From: an uncultured Oscillospiraceae bacterium
GTDB lineage: Bacteria; Bacillota; Clostridia; Oscillospirales; Oscillospiraceae
DNA length: 64,000 bases
Direction of reading: 5' to 3'
NCBI GenBank assembly: GCA_934589525.1
Contig: CAKTOB010000001.1
Location: 1 to 64,000 of the forward strand
Shown piece by piece: positions 8,659 to 16,716 of this stretch. A program made the position numbers and the translations under genes. The notes under the pieces were generated by a model that searched no databases, was not told where the DNA came from, and worked only from the letters and a program-made list of their open reading frames with translations. Positions within the stretch are counted from its first letter, which is position 1. Each line of letters opens with the position of its first letter.

Positions 8659-9351
8659 ATGAATCAGCAGCAGCGCGGCATATTATATCACTGCGGCCTC
8701 TTTTCCGGCATTGCCCCGGAGCAGATCGACACCATGCTGGGGTGCCTGAAAGCCCGGCAGGAGCGATACGAAAAAAACACCGTGGTCTGGAACATTGGAG
8801 ACACCCTCCAGTCCTGCGCCCTGGTGCTCTCTGGCTCGCTGCGGGCAGAGTCCGTCAACGCCGCCGGGGAGCACCAGCTCATGGCCACCCACGGCCCCGG
8901 TGCCCTGGTGGGGGATGTGCTGATGGCCACCCCAGGGGGCCGGAGTCCTGTGTATGTGGTGGCCTCGGAGGAAACGGAGCTGCTGTTTCTTCCTTACCAC
9001 CGGATCATGCACAGCTGCGCCGACTGCTGTGCCTGGCACACCCGGCTTCGGGAAAACCTGGTGTCGGAGATCGCCGCTAAATTCTGGTTGCAGCGGCAGC
9101 GGGTATTGTATCTCTCGGCCAAGTCCCTGCGGCAGCGCATCGCCCTGCGGCTGTATGATGAATACCGCCGCACCGGCAGCCTGACCTTCTCCCTGGGGGG
9201 CACCCGGGAAGACCTGGCGGATTTCCTGGGGGCCAACCGCAGCGCCCTGTCCCGGGAGATTGGCCGGATGAAGGAGGCCGGGATTTTGGACTACTACAAA
9301 GACACCTTCCGGATTTTAGACCTGGACCGGCTTCGGCAGGACATCAACTGA
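8659..9351 (+). CDS. Crp/Fnr family transcriptional regulator
   Basis: A 230-residue regulator with an N-terminal cyclic-nucleotide-binding-type beta-roll (about 15-125), a long dimerisation helix, and a C-terminal winged helix (T-R-E-D-L-A-D-F-L-G-A-N-R-S-A-L-S-R-E-I, about 183-202). It lacks the N-terminal Cys cluster expected for an Fnr-type oxygen sensor; scattered cysteines (C-A-D-C-C near 118-122) could be redox active, which is speculative. It is divergent from the ABC importer. A perfect palindrome in its leader suggests autoregulation. Confidence 0.86.
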   Translation: MNQQQRGILYHCGLFSGIAPEQIDTMLGCLKARQERYEKNTVVWNIGDTLQSCALVLSGSLRAESVNAAGEHQLMATHGPGALVGDVLMATPGGRSPVYVVASEETELLFLPYHRIMHSCADCCAWHTRLRENLVSEIAAKFWLQRQRVLYLSAKSLRQRIALRLYDEYRRTGSLTFSLGGTREDLADFLGANRSALSREIGRMKEAGILDYYKDTFRILDLDRLRQDIN

Positions 9352-9365
9352 CAGATTTTCCCTTG

Positions 9366-9528
9366 GGAAACTCTGAATAAATCGTCTGCGGCTGAGCGGC
9401 GAATCTTTTGCCCCCAGTCTGCACTTCTAAAAGTGGGAAATACACAAAGTATTCCTCCACTTTTAGAATCTTGCCTGGAGCCAAAATCTTTCGCCGTCAG
9501 CTCTTGCCGATTTAATCAGAGCTTCCCT
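9366..9528. repeat. 163-bp inverted-repeat element, long form
   Basis: It has the same ends as the element at 5162-5239, plus an internal palindrome with 12-bp arms (TTCTAAAAGTGG and CCACTTTTAGAA, about 9426-9470). The nine bases TTCCCTTGG occur at both outer borders and could be a target-site duplication. Confidence 0.8.
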
Positions 9529-9605
9529 TGGTTTCTTTTCGGTTTAGAAAGAAATATTAAGATATTCCTAAGAAGAATAGAATGACCCTTGAAAGGATGG
9601 CTGCC

Positions 9606-10316
9606 ATGAAACAGAAAACTTGGTTCGGCAAATTTTTATACATTACCGTCACCCTGAGCTTCGCCTTCCCCATCGTCTATCTGATCCTCCGGATGATTTT
9701 CGGCTCCGGCAGTCAGAACGAGGCGGGGTTTCACTCGGAGTCGGATTACCTGCTGATGCTCATGCAGTGCGTCCTGGGTCTTGTGACCATTCATCTGCCC
9801 AGTATCCTGGAGCGGAAGCTGCGCTTTGAGCTGCCCAGCCTGCTCTACGGCTTTTATATCGTCTTTTTGTACTGCGCCATTTTCCTGGGAGAGGTCCGGA
9901 GCTTTTACTATCTGGTGCCCCAGTGGGATACGGTGTGCCATTTTTGCAGCAGCATGATGATGGGCTTCTTTGGACTCATGGTGGTGACCATCCTGAATCG
10001 GGACAATCACCTGTCCGTGAGCCTGTCCCCCTTCTTTGTGTGCCTGTTTGCCTTCTGCTTCTCCGTGACCCTGGGCTCCATCTGGGAGATCTATGAGTTT
10101 GCCGCCGACGGCCTCTTCGGCATGAACATGCAGAAATTCATGCTGGCCGACGGCACCCTCTTGGTGGGCCACGCCGCCCTGGGGGACACCATGAAGGATA
10201 TTATCGTGGACGTTCTGGGTTCCCTGCTGGCTTCCGTCATCGGCTACGATTCCATCAAAAAAGGCAAGGGCTGGTATATTCCCACCCTGACAGGCGGAGA
10301 GGAGGCAGCCCAATGA
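9606..10316 (+). CDS. DUF2238 (YjdF-like) membrane protein
   Basis: A multi-pass membrane protein of about 236 residues with roughly six hydrophobic segments and the conserved C-terminal W-E-I-Y-E-F, then G-D-T-M-K-D-I-I-V-D-V-L-G motifs of the DUF2238/YjdF family. The function is unknown. The start at 9606 is preferred because AAGGA at 9592-9596 is well spaced; ATGs at 9582 and 9597 are alternatives. Its stop overlaps the cdsA start (ATGA), so the two are translationally coupled. Confidence 0.78.
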   Translation: MKQKTWFGKFLYITVTLSFAFPIVYLILRMIFGSGSQNEAGFHSESDYLLMLMQCVLGLVTIHLPSILERKLRFELPSLLYGFYIVFLYCAIFLGEVRSFYYLVPQWDTVCHFCSSMMMGFFGLMVVTILNRDNHLSVSLSPFFVCLFAFCFSVTLGSIWEIYEFAADGLFGMNMQKFMLADGTLLVGHAALGDTMKDIIVDVLGSLLASVIGYDSIKKGKGWYIPTLTGGEEAAQ

Positions 10317-11101
10317 AGCAGCGGACACTGACCGGTATTGTTCTGGCCCTGGGTGCCATGGCCCTTTTGGGCAGCTTTCATCTGCCCTGGGTGCCCCAGC
10401 TCACCGCCATTGTTTTGAGCTGCGGGGCCGTCTGGGAGCTCTTGGACATCCATCATCTGACGAAGAACGGCTGCCTGATCCCGGGCTTTGCCCTGGCGGT
10501 AATGATTCCTCTGTTTTCCTTTACGGAAAACAAATGGTGGGTGCTGGCGGTGCTTCTGGGGGGCCTGGGCTTCTTTACATACCTCATGAGCCAAATCGGC
10601 AAAGAAGAGCCCAAGGCATGGATGATCGGAGCGGAGATTTTCTTCACCCTGAGCCTGTTCCGGGCCGTTGCCTCCTACGGAGACATCCCCTACGGGGCCT
10701 TTTACCTGTGCCTGACAGGCCTGGTCTGCGCCCTGACGGATATTTTCGCCTATCTGGTGGGCAGCCGCTTTGGCCGCCACAAGCTGGCCCCCAAGGTCAG
10801 CCCCGGCAAAAGCATCGAAGGGGCCATCGGCGGCCTCGTCGTGGCTGTGACCCTGCTGCTGCTGGTTTTCGGCCGGTTCTTTGCCGATAACTTTGGGCTT
10901 GCCTTGTATCTGGCGGTGGTGTCCCTGCTGGGGCAGTTCGGAGACCTTTCCATGTCCGCCGTCAAGCGGGTGGCAGGGGTCAAGGATTTTGGAAAGATCT
11001 TCCCGGGCCACGGCGGCATTCTGGATAGGTGCGACAGCCTTATTTACCCGCTGTCCTTTACCTGGCTGCTGTTCTGCTTTAAAATCTGGATTTTTGCCTG
11101 A
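10313..11101 (+). CDS. cdsA: Phosphatidate cytidylyltransferase
   Basis: CdsA condenses phosphatidic acid and CTP to CDP-diacylglycerol, the precursor of phosphatidylglycerol and other anionic phospholipids, in the cytoplasmic membrane. The 262-residue protein has about seven hydrophobic segments and the complete family signature near the C terminus: S-x-x-K-R, then K-D-F-G, then P-G-H-G-G-x-x-D-R-x-D-S. An unusual neighbour is the DUF2238 gene, in place of the more common uppS or dxr. Confidence 0.92.
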   Translation: MKQRTLTGIVLALGAMALLGSFHLPWVPQLTAIVLSCGAVWELLDIHHLTKNGCLIPGFALAVMIPLFSFTENKWWVLAVLLGGLGFFTYLMSQIGKEEPKAWMIGAEIFFTLSLFRAVASYGDIPYGAFYLCLTGLVCALTDIFAYLVGSRFGRHKLAPKVSPGKSIEGAIGGLVVAVTLLLLVFGRFFADNFGLALYLAVVSLLGQFGDLSMSAVKRVAGVKDFGKIFPGHGGILDRCDSLIYPLSFTWLLFCFKIWIFA

Positions 11102-11107
11102 CACATC

Positions 11108-11136
11108 TTGCTTTTTTCCACAGGATACTCTATAAT
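11108..11136 (+). promoter_or_regulatory. Predicted sigma-A promoter for the DUF1292 gene
   Basis: TTGCTT, a 17-bp spacer and TATAAT (11131-11136), 30 bp before the ATG. Confidence 0.75.
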
Positions 11137-11166
11137 CGAAGAAAACCTATTAAAGGAGTTCACACT

Positions 11167-11466
11167 ATGGACAACGAAATTTTGAACAACGAAGAAGAAG
11201 AGGAAGTCAGCATCCTGACCCTCACCGACGAAAACGGCGTGGAGACGGATTTTGAGTACCTGGACTGCATCCCCTATCAGGGCAAAGAATACCTGGTCCT
11301 CCTGCCCACCGACGAGGCCGAGACCAACGTGGTCATCCTGGAGGTGGAGCCCGTGGACGAGGAAAACGAAAACTACCTCTCCGTCCAGGACGAGGACCTG
11401 CTGAACGCCGTCTACGACATTTTCAAGGAAAAATATAAAGACGTTCTGACCTTCGAAGAGGAGTAA
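11167..11466 (+). CDS. DUF1292 family protein
   Basis: A 99-residue, very acidic protein of the DUF1292 (YrzB-like) family, common in Firmicutes and often next to mreB or yrzL/ruvX homologues elsewhere. The conserved core (L-T-D-E-N-G, then F-x-Y-L-D-x-I-x-Y-x-G-K-E-Y-L-V-L) spans residues about 18-60. The function is unknown. A strong RBS (AAAGGAG) precedes the ATG, and it has its own promoter. Confidence 0.85.
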   Translation: MDNEILNNEEEEEVSILTLTDENGVETDFEYLDCIPYQGKEYLVLLPTDEAETNVVILEVEPVDEENENYLSVQDEDLLNAVYDIFKEKYKDVLTFEEE

Positions 11467-11490
11467 TTCCGGGAGGAGGCCCCGATACGA

Positions 11491-11658
11491 TTGCAGCTGC
11501 TGCGGGTCTTTTGTCCTCTTAAAAAGTCCGACCTTTTTGCCCTGCTGGCTCCAATGGCCCTGCGCGCCGCAGTGTTCCTGATCAGCTGGCTTGTGCGCAT
11601 TCCGCTTTTCGCAAGACCGGACGAGAAAATACAGATGCAGCCAGCACAGAAAATGTAA
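11491..11658 (+). CDS. Possible small hydrophobic ORF after the DUF1292 gene
   Basis: After the DUF1292 stop the same frame remains open to a TAA at 11656-11658. From a TTG at 11491 it would encode about 55 residues with a central hydrophobic helix (A-L-L-A-P-M-A-L-R-A-A-V-F-L). GGAGGAGG lies about 13 bases upstream, which is too far for an ideal RBS. It may be a real small membrane peptide, a remnant of a longer C terminus, or chance. Confidence 0.2.
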   Translation: MQLLRVFCPLKKSDLFALLAPMALRAAVFLISWLVRIPLFARPDEKIQMQPAQKM

Positions 11659-11667
11659 AAATTTTTA

Positions 11668-11720
11668 CCCCTGACGTCCATAAGGAAGGATCCTTAAAGT
11701 ACGTCAGGGGTTCTCTTTTT
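11668..11720. terminator. Bidirectional terminator between convergent genes
   Basis: Ten-base arms CCCCTGACGT and ACGTCAGGGG enclose a loop with its own AAGGATCCTT palindrome. A T-rich tract follows on the plus strand and a shorter T run on the minus strand. Confidence 0.75.
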
Positions 11721-12846
11721 ATTCTTCCGCAATGACCAATTCCACGTCACCGGAGACCGTTGTAATCCGGCAATTGCCCATGGGGGTACCGTCCTCCACG
11801 TCGATGTCGCCGGAAACGGTGCCGGTGGTGAAATGCTTGCCGTGGAGAAGGGACCCGGAGATGTCCCCGCTGACGGTTTCCAAATACATGTCCTGTCCGT
11901 CCACCCGCTGCAAGTCCATGTCTCCGCTGACCGTCTTGCAGCGGAAAGTTCCTTTCGACAGGGTGTCCACCAGGTCCATATCCCCGCTCTTGCTCTCCAA
12001 TACCAGGCTTTTTCCACAAACCCTGTTCAGCTCCAGATCGCCGCTGGCACAGTGGATTTCCAGCGTGTCCGCCAGGACGTTATAGAGGTCCATATCTCCG
12101 CTGGCCGTCCGCAGATTGACGCTTCCAAACCCCGCCTCTTTCGCGGAGATCTCTCCGCTGCCGGTCTGGATCTGAACCCGCTGAGAAAACCGTCCGCTCA
12201 GTTCCACGTCACCGCTGGCGGTCTTCACGTGCAAGGCATCTCCGAAAACGCCGCCAAGCTCCACGTCGCCGCTGGCGGTCTGAATCTCCACCCTGCCGCC
12301 GAAGGTACCGGAAAGGGCAATATCGCTGCTGGCGCCGGAGACCCGGACGGAATCGAAGCTCTGGGCAATTTCCATTCCACCGCTGGCGGTGGTAATATCC
12401 AGGCTCTCGTAGCACCCCTGGGGCAGATACAGGGTCATTTCCCCGGAGCTGCCGGAGAACAGACGCCGGGGCAGGGGCTCCTTGTTCCGGAGGATCCGCA
12501 AGGTCCCGTCCTCCAGACGGACCTCGTGATACCGGTCCTGCCCCTCCAACCGATAGCGGGGTTCCTGAGTGGGGCAGATATGAATGTCAAATTCCCGCTC
12601 CTGAATCACCACCCGGCGGATTTCACCGGATTGCGCACCCTTCTCCCGGGGCACCACTGTGACACTCTGGACGCAGTTTGCCAGGATTTCCTCCACGGTC
12701 CCCACCTGGGCCACGGCCTCCTCCTCGGCCATGCCGTCCTCCATCCGGTCGGCAATCATCTCCCGGTAAAATTCCAGAACCGATTCCCCGTCCCCGGTGC
12801 CCGCAAGGCCCGCTTCCAGCCTGTCCAAAAATTCCTGCTTGGTCAT
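11719..12846 (-). CDS. DUF1700/DUF4097 fusion protein with SGD repeats
   Basis: A 375-residue protein. Residues about 1-60 match the DUF1700/HAAS helical domain (M-T-K-Q-E-F-L-D-R-L, then a V-A-Q-V-G-T-V-E-E-I-L motif). From about 120 to the end it has roughly ten degenerate repeats of about 19 residues with the core x-S-G-D-x-x-L, typical of the DUF4097 beta-helix. In Firmicutes these domains occur with PadR regulators and are thought to act in envelope stress; the role is unproven. The ATG at 12846 has AGGAGG upstream and overlaps the stop of a 48-residue ORF. No TM segment was seen, so it is probably cytosolic. Confidence 0.85.
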   Translation of the reverse strand: MTKQEFLDRLEAGLAGTGDGESVLEFYREMIADRMEDGMAEEEAVAQVGTVEEILANCVQSVTVVPREKGAQSGEIRRVVIQEREFDIHICPTQEPRYRLEGQDRYHEVRLEDGTLRILRNKEPLPRRLFSGSSGEMTLYLPQGCYESLDITTASGGMEIAQSFDSVRVSGASSDIALSGTFGGRVEIQTASGDVELGGVFGDALHVKTASGDVELSGRFSQRVQIQTGSGEISAKEAGFGSVNLRTASGDMDLYNVLADTLEIHCASGDLELNRVCGKSLVLESKSGDMDLVDTLSKGTFRCKTVSGDMDLQRVDGQDMYLETVSGDISGSLLHGKHFTTGTVSGDIDVEDGTPMGNCRITTVSGDVELVIAEE

Positions 12847-12989
12847 TTTCCGTTCCTCCTGAGCGTTTTCTTTTTCTTTTTCGTCTGCTGGGGCTCCCGA
12901 ATGGCTTCCTCCCGCCAAAGCTGCCCGCATGGAGGTTCCATGGAAAGCCGCAGCCACAAATCATAGTTCCGATACAGCCCCTCATTCAT
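12843..12989 (-). CDS. Small ORF (48 aa) coupled between padR and the DUF4097 gene
   Basis: It reads cleanly from an ATG at 12989, inside the last padR codons, to a TGA that overlaps the ATG of the next gene (ATGA). It has a GGGAGGG-type RBS inside padR. The product has an aromatic N-terminal half (G-L-Y-R-N-Y-D-L-W-L-R-L) and a strongly basic C terminus (T-K-K-K-K-K-T-L-R-R-N-G-K). No family was recognised. Overlaps at both ends argue that it is translated, either for coupling alone or as a functional peptide. Confidence 0.6.
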   Translation of the reverse strand: MNEGLYRNYDLWLRLSMEPPCGQLWREEAIREPQQTKKKKKTLRRNGK

Positions 12990-13302
12990 GGCTCGTTCCC
13001 TCCCGTGTCACAAAATTGTAAATCGCCATCATTTCCTGCCATTCCTGCCGGAAGGCCTCCAACCGGTCCAAGCCCGCCTGGGTGATATGGTAGTATTTTC
13101 GCAAACGGCCGCTGTGTTCGGCGGTGCGCACCGTCAGAAGGCCGGCATTTTCCATCCGCCGCAGAATGGGATAGAGGGTGGACTCCGCAATCTCCACATA
13201 GGGGTGGATATCCTTGATGATCTGGTATCCATAGCCGTCTTCCTCCTTGATGGCCGCCAGCACACACACGTCCAGCAGCCCCCGCTTTAACTGAATGTCC
13301 AT
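12982..13302 (-). CDS. PadR family transcriptional regulator
   Basis: A 106-residue PadR-type winged-helix repressor: L-K-R-G-L-L-D-V-C-V-L start, G-Y-G-Y-Q-I-I in helix 2, a recognition helix around E-S-T-L-Y-P-I-L-R-R-M-E, a wing with G-R-L-R-K-Y-Y-H-I-T, and a C-terminal dimerisation helix. The ATG at 13302 has GGAGG upstream. It heads the operon with the 48-aa ORF and the DUF1700/DUF4097 gene. A palindrome covering its own -10 box suggests autorepression. Confidence 0.9.
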   Translation of the reverse strand: MDIQLKRGLLDVCVLAAIKEEDGYGYQIIKDIHPYVEIAESTLYPILRRMENAGLLTVRTAEHSGRLRKYYHITQAGLDRLEAFRQEWQEMMAIYNFVTREGTSHE

Positions 13303-13323
13303 GGAATACCTCCTTTCGAGTAT

Positions 13324-13353
13324 TACTATACAACGCATAGTATTATTTGTCAA
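13324..13353 (-). promoter_or_regulatory. padR promoter with overlapping palindromic operator
   Basis: On the minus strand, TTGACA (13348-13353), a 17-bp spacer and TATAGT (13325-13330). The inverted repeat TACTAT-N7-ATAGTA (13324-13342) overlaps the -10 box and spacer and is a good candidate operator for PadR itself. Confidence 0.75.
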
Positions 13354-13383
13354 GAGATATTTTGGGAATCATCGGGAGGGACG

Positions 13384-13420
13384 TTCACCCTTTGAAACAT
13401 GCGCCCGCTGGGCGCACAAA
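13384..13420. repeat. 37-bp direct repeat, left copy
   Basis: It contains the hairpin GCGCCCGCTGGGCGC and is identical over 37 bp to 14517-14553. The two copies bracket the XRE regulator gene. The sequence between this repeat and the regulator stop (13421-13550) shows no gene. Confidence 0.8.
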
Positions 13421-13550
13421 AAACGCCCACACAGCATGACGCTATGCGGACGCAAACAAATAGAGTTCGTGTTACATGATGTTTAATTTCACTTTCAAAG
13501 CCGGACGGCTCCGACGGAGGAGCAATGCTTTATTACAGGTTATAGTTAAT

Positions 13551-14309
13551 TTATTCATACTTCTTTCCAACTACATATATTGGCAACAGCACACCGCAAA
13601 GGAACATAGCCAAGAAAACATATTTCCCTATGTTTTCCCATACATCTGCTACAATGCTGCCCGCCACGATGTTAATAATCGGGAACAGTATCATACACAG
13701 GCACAAACTCAAGCGGAGAGTTCTCACAATATGTGGCCAGTTGCGATTATTGAATTTTACTCCCGGCACATTCATGCGGAATGGGCCATCGTAAAAAATG
13801 TTTACACTGTTTTCATCATAAAAGCTTGATAACTTAGTGCGGACGAAGCAGCAAAAGTACGCGCCGAATACCGCACTTAGAAGCGCAAGCGTTTTCAAGG
13901 ACTCCATGCAGGGCTGCGCCGTTGTATAGTTCAGAAATGTACCGATACAACAAATCAAAAGGGAAAACCCGTAAAAGACAATCCACTTGCTCTTTACATG
14001 ATATTCCCTTTCAGTGCTTTCGTCCGCATAAGTGATTGCTGTCTTGACGATCTCTTCGACTTTATCAGGGTTTAGCGTATCATCTTGAGGTGTTCTCTCA
14101 CACATCAGAAGTTCCGTTACGGAAACCTCCAGCAGATTCGCCAGCGGGATCAGCAATGCTGTATCAGGCAAACTGGCTCCGGTTTCCCATTTGCTGACTG
14201 CCTTATCAGATATACAGAGCTGTTCGGACAGCTCTTTTTGGGTGATCCCTTTTTCTTTACGAAGTACGGCGACAAATGCGCCGAATTTCTTTTTATCAAT
14301 ATTGAACAT
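13551..14309 (-). CDS. XRE family regulator with membrane-associated C-terminal region
   Basis: About 252 residues. The N-terminal HTH_3 domain (residues about 8-62, Q-K-E-L-S-E-Q-L-C-I-S-D-K-A-V-S-K-W-E) is followed by a linker and four probable TM helices. The architecture matches membrane-anchored XRE regulators of Firmicutes whose signals are mostly unknown. The start at 14309 is preferred over 14315 because the AGGAGG would be only 2 nt from the latter. Base composition is more AT-rich than the flanking core genes, and 37-bp direct repeats flank the locus, so it may be acquired. Confidence 0.82.
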   Translation of the reverse strand: MFNIDKKKFGAFVAVLRKEKGITQKELSEQLCISDKAVSKWETGASLPDTALLIPLANLLEVSVTELLMCERTPQDDTLNPDKVEEIVKTAITYADESTEREYHVKSKWIVFYGFSLLICCIGTFLNYTTAQPCMESLKTLALLSAVFGAYFCCFVRTKLSSFYDENSVNIFYDGPFRMNVPGVKFNNRNWPHIVRTLRLSLCLCMILFPIINIVAGSIVADVWENIGKYVFLAMFLCGVLLPIYVVGKKYE

Positions 14310-14516
14310 AAGCATTTCCTCCTGTAATTGCTAAACATATTATCACGCTTACCTGGCTGTAAATCAACCGAACAGTAAGAGAGTTCACCGTTTTGGAAGT
14401 TGAATGGTAGTAGAATTGCCGCATTTCAGCCGCCAAAGGCATTTTGCCTTCCACAAAATCGGTCTTGCAATCAAAAAAGCCCGGGAGCGGGAGGGTTTAA
14501 CGGCGGATCAGGGACT

Positions 14517-14553
14517 TTCACCCTTTGAAACATGCGCCCGCTGGGCGCACAAA
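14517..14553. repeat. 37-bp direct repeat, right copy
   Basis: Identical to 13384-13420, and both copies are preceded by GGGAC. The stretch between the XRE gene and this repeat (14310-14516) has no visible gene. Confidence 0.8.
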
Positions 14554-14558
14554 GATTT

Positions 14559-14588
14559 CCCCCAGCCAAATTGACTGGGGGTTTCTCG
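14559..14588. terminator. Hairpin terminator near the end of the MFS gene
   Basis: CCCCCAG and CTGGGGG arms around a 9-nt loop. The following T tract is modest, so efficiency is uncertain. Confidence 0.5.
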
Positions 14589-14619
14589 TTTATGAACCTG
14601 GCGGGTGTCCCTTCTTTGT

Positions 14620-15771
14620 TCAGGCGGTCTTCCGTTCCAGCATTTCGTGCATGGTGGCCATCAGCCCCAGGAGAATCAGCAGATACAGCGGCAAAATCCC
14701 AATGGAGCTATGGTTGGCAAGAAAGCCAAACAGCGGCGGCATCAGGCAGTTTCCAACATAGGCACTGGCCATCTGCACCCCGATCATGGCCTGGGAACGT
14801 TCCGCTCCAAAATGCGCCGGTGTGGAATGAATTACACAAGGATAGATGGGCGCGCAGCCCAGGCCGACGAGGGAAAAACCGATCAATGAAACCACAGGCC
14901 CAAAGGGCAGGAACATTGCGGCAACACCCAGCAGAATAATGGCCTGCCCCATGCGGATCATCTGGCTGTCTTTCAGCTTCATGGCAATAAATCCGTTGAT
15001 GCCCCGGCCAATTGTAATGCCGATGCAGAACATCCCGGCAAAGGACGCCGCCGTTTTTGGATCTACGCCCTTTGCAAGATTTAAGTAACTGCTGGCCCAC
15101 AGCATGGCCGTCTGCTCAATGGCGCAATAGCAAAAGAAGCAGACCATGATCTCCTTTGCCCCGGGAATCCTCAGAATTTCATGAAGCGAAAGTGCCTTTG
15201 CGCTTGCGGCATCTTCCTGTGGGGCAGCTTGCTTTTTCCATTTGGGCAGACTCCATACCAGCACCGCCGTCAGGACGATCTGCAATAGGGAGATCAGGCG
15301 GTATCCGTCATTCCACGGGGCCCCGCCGGTCAGCACCGCCCCCATGATATAGGGCCCAAGGGTGGCGCCGATGCCCCACATACAGTGCAGCCAGCTCATA
15401 TGCTTGCTGGCATAATGCAGGGCCACATAATTATTCAAAGAAGCATCCACGCTCCCGGCCCCCAGGCCGTAGGGGATCGCCCACAGGCACAGAAAAAGGA
15501 ACCGATGGCTGACGGAAAAGCCCCACAGGGCCAAGGCCGTAAGCCCCACGCTTGCCGCCGTGACCATGCCGGTTCCGAATTTCCTTGTAAGCCGGTCACT
15601 TTGCAGACTGGAAACAATGGTTCCACAGGCAATGATCATAGAAATTGCCCCGGCATAAGACACCGGCACCCCAAATTCCGGATACATATTGGGCCACGCC
15701 GCCCCCAGCACCGCATCCGGAAGCCCTAGGCTGATAAATGACAGATAAATGATTCCCAATAAAAAGCTCAT
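14620..15771 (-). CDS. MFS family transporter
   Basis: A 383-residue major facilitator protein with about twelve hydrophobic segments. The start M-S-F-L-L-G-I-I-Y-L-S-F-I-S-L-G-L-P-D and the central basic loop resemble the FucP/NarK-like and sugar/nucleoside subgroups in Firmicutes. The substrate is not determinable. The start at 15771 has AGGAG at good spacing; the longer upstream frame overlaps the preceding gene and is not used. A nucleoside phosphorylase gene lies upstream, so a nucleoside substrate is possible. Confidence 0.82.
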   Translation of the reverse strand: MSFLLGIIYLSFISLGLPDAVLGAAWPNMYPEFGVPVSYAGAISMIIACGTIVSSLQSDRLTRKFGTGMVTAASVGLTALALWGFSVSHRFLFLCLWAIPYGLGAGSVDASLNNYVALHYASKHMSWLHCMWGIGATLGPYIMGAVLTGGAPWNDGYRLISLLQIVLTAVLVWSLPKWKKQAAPQEDAASAKALSLHEILRIPGAKEIMVCFFCYCAIEQTAMLWASSYLNLAKGVDPKTAASFAGMFCIGITIGRGINGFIAMKLKDSQMIRMGQAIILLGVAAMFLPFGPVVSLIGFSLVGLGCAPIYPCVIHSTPAHFGAERSQAMIGVQMASAYVGNCLMPPLFGFLANHSSIGILPLYLLILLGLMATMHEMLERKTA

Positions 15772-15804
15772 GTGTATACTCCTGGTTTTCAAGTCTCGCC
15801 GCCC

Positions 15805-15833
15805 ATTATATCCTACCTGCAATAAAATTGCAA
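15805..15833 (-). promoter_or_regulatory. Predicted sigma-A promoter for the MFS gene
   Basis: On the minus strand, TTGCAA (15828-15833), a 17-bp spacer and TATAAT (15805-15810). Confidence 0.75.
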
Positions 15834-15871
15834 CGGTGACCCTCTCCGACCTCGCTGCGCTCGGCCATTCT

Positions 15872-16630
15872 TCATCCAACGAGTTTCTTTGCCAATGCGA
15901 TTCCCTGCTCAGCTAGATGATATCTCATATCCTTTGTCATGTGCCACTCCCATTTCGGCGCATCTGGCTTTATAGGGTGTATGTCAGAAACCATCAATAA
16001 GGCAACCGCTTTTAGCCCAAGATATTGGGCAACACTGAAAACAGCGGATGTTTCCATATCTACACCGACAGCACCTTTGTCTCGCCACATCTGTTCTTTG
16101 GCAAAAGTCTGGCGGTATACCCCATCGGATGACACAATGGGATCGTTACGAATACGAAGTAAGGCTGTAGCCATTTCCAACAAATCGCCATTAGGATAAG
16201 AAGCTTCGATGGATTCGTAGTAATGAAGAGATGTACCCTCCTCAACAAAAGCCTTTTTGGGAGCGATGATTTCGCCAACACGGACATTCTCATCATAAGC
16301 GCCACACATTCCAACGGCAATGATGTTCTTCACGCCCAAGGCGGCAAGTGTTTCAACAGTGTCTACAGCCTGTGGCGCACCACGGCCACCATCCAGAAAA
16401 CACAGGTTCAAATCCTTTATCTCCCAAATAGGACAGCGATTGAGAAATCGGGGGAAAGGCTCTGCCATTTCCTCCGCATTATAATGCGCTATGAGATAGT
16501 CTGTTCCCTTGCTCATAAAAAACAAAACTGCTGTTTCGGGCAAACGCAAATGGCACTCATGATGTGCGCTATTGATTTGCTCATCCGCTGTGATAATAGC
16601 CTTCGAGCGATCATTAGGTAAACACCACAT
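15872..16630 (-). CDS. Nucleoside phosphorylase (uridine/purine phosphorylase family)
   Basis: A 252-residue PNP_UDP_1 protein that cleaves nucleosides with phosphate to base and ribose-1-phosphate. Recognisable parts are G-V-K-N-I-I-A-V-G-M-C-G-A (about 98-110), G-E-I-I-A-P-K-K-A-F-V-E-E-G-T-S-L-H-Y-Y (about 118-137), and the ribose-binding G-V-D-M-E-T-S-A-V-F (about 189-198). Uridine versus purine preference is unclear. An RBS (GGAGG) precedes the ATG. Codon usage and lower GC differ from the core genes. Confidence 0.85.
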   Translation of the reverse strand: MWCLPNDRSKAIITADEQINSAHHECHLRLPETAVLFFMSKGTDYLIAHYNAEEMAEPFPRFLNRCPIWEIKDLNLCFLDGGRGAPQAVDTVETLAALGVKNIIAVGMCGAYDENVRVGEIIAPKKAFVEEGTSLHYYESIEASYPNGDLLEMATALLRIRNDPIVSSDGVYRQTFAKEQMWRDKGAVGVDMETSAVFSVAQYLGLKAVALLMVSDIHPIKPDAPKWEWHMTKDMRYHLAEQGIALAKKLVG

Positions 16631-16716
16631 GACAAATTTCCTCCATCGAATTTGTATTTATCAATCTGTTTTATTGTATCATACGGCTTCAATATATGTA
16701 GCGGCAGAAAAGAACC

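Noticed and set aside
11412..11681. An 89-codon minus-strand frame
   Set aside because: Antisense to the DUF1292 gene end and the terminator region, with no RBS and no family resemblance.
15816..15833. TGCAAT/ATTGCA inverted repeat resembling the Crp-family operator
   Set aside because: It coincides with the -35 box (TTGCAA) of the MFS promoter and the spacing between half-sites differs, so it is explained by the promoter.
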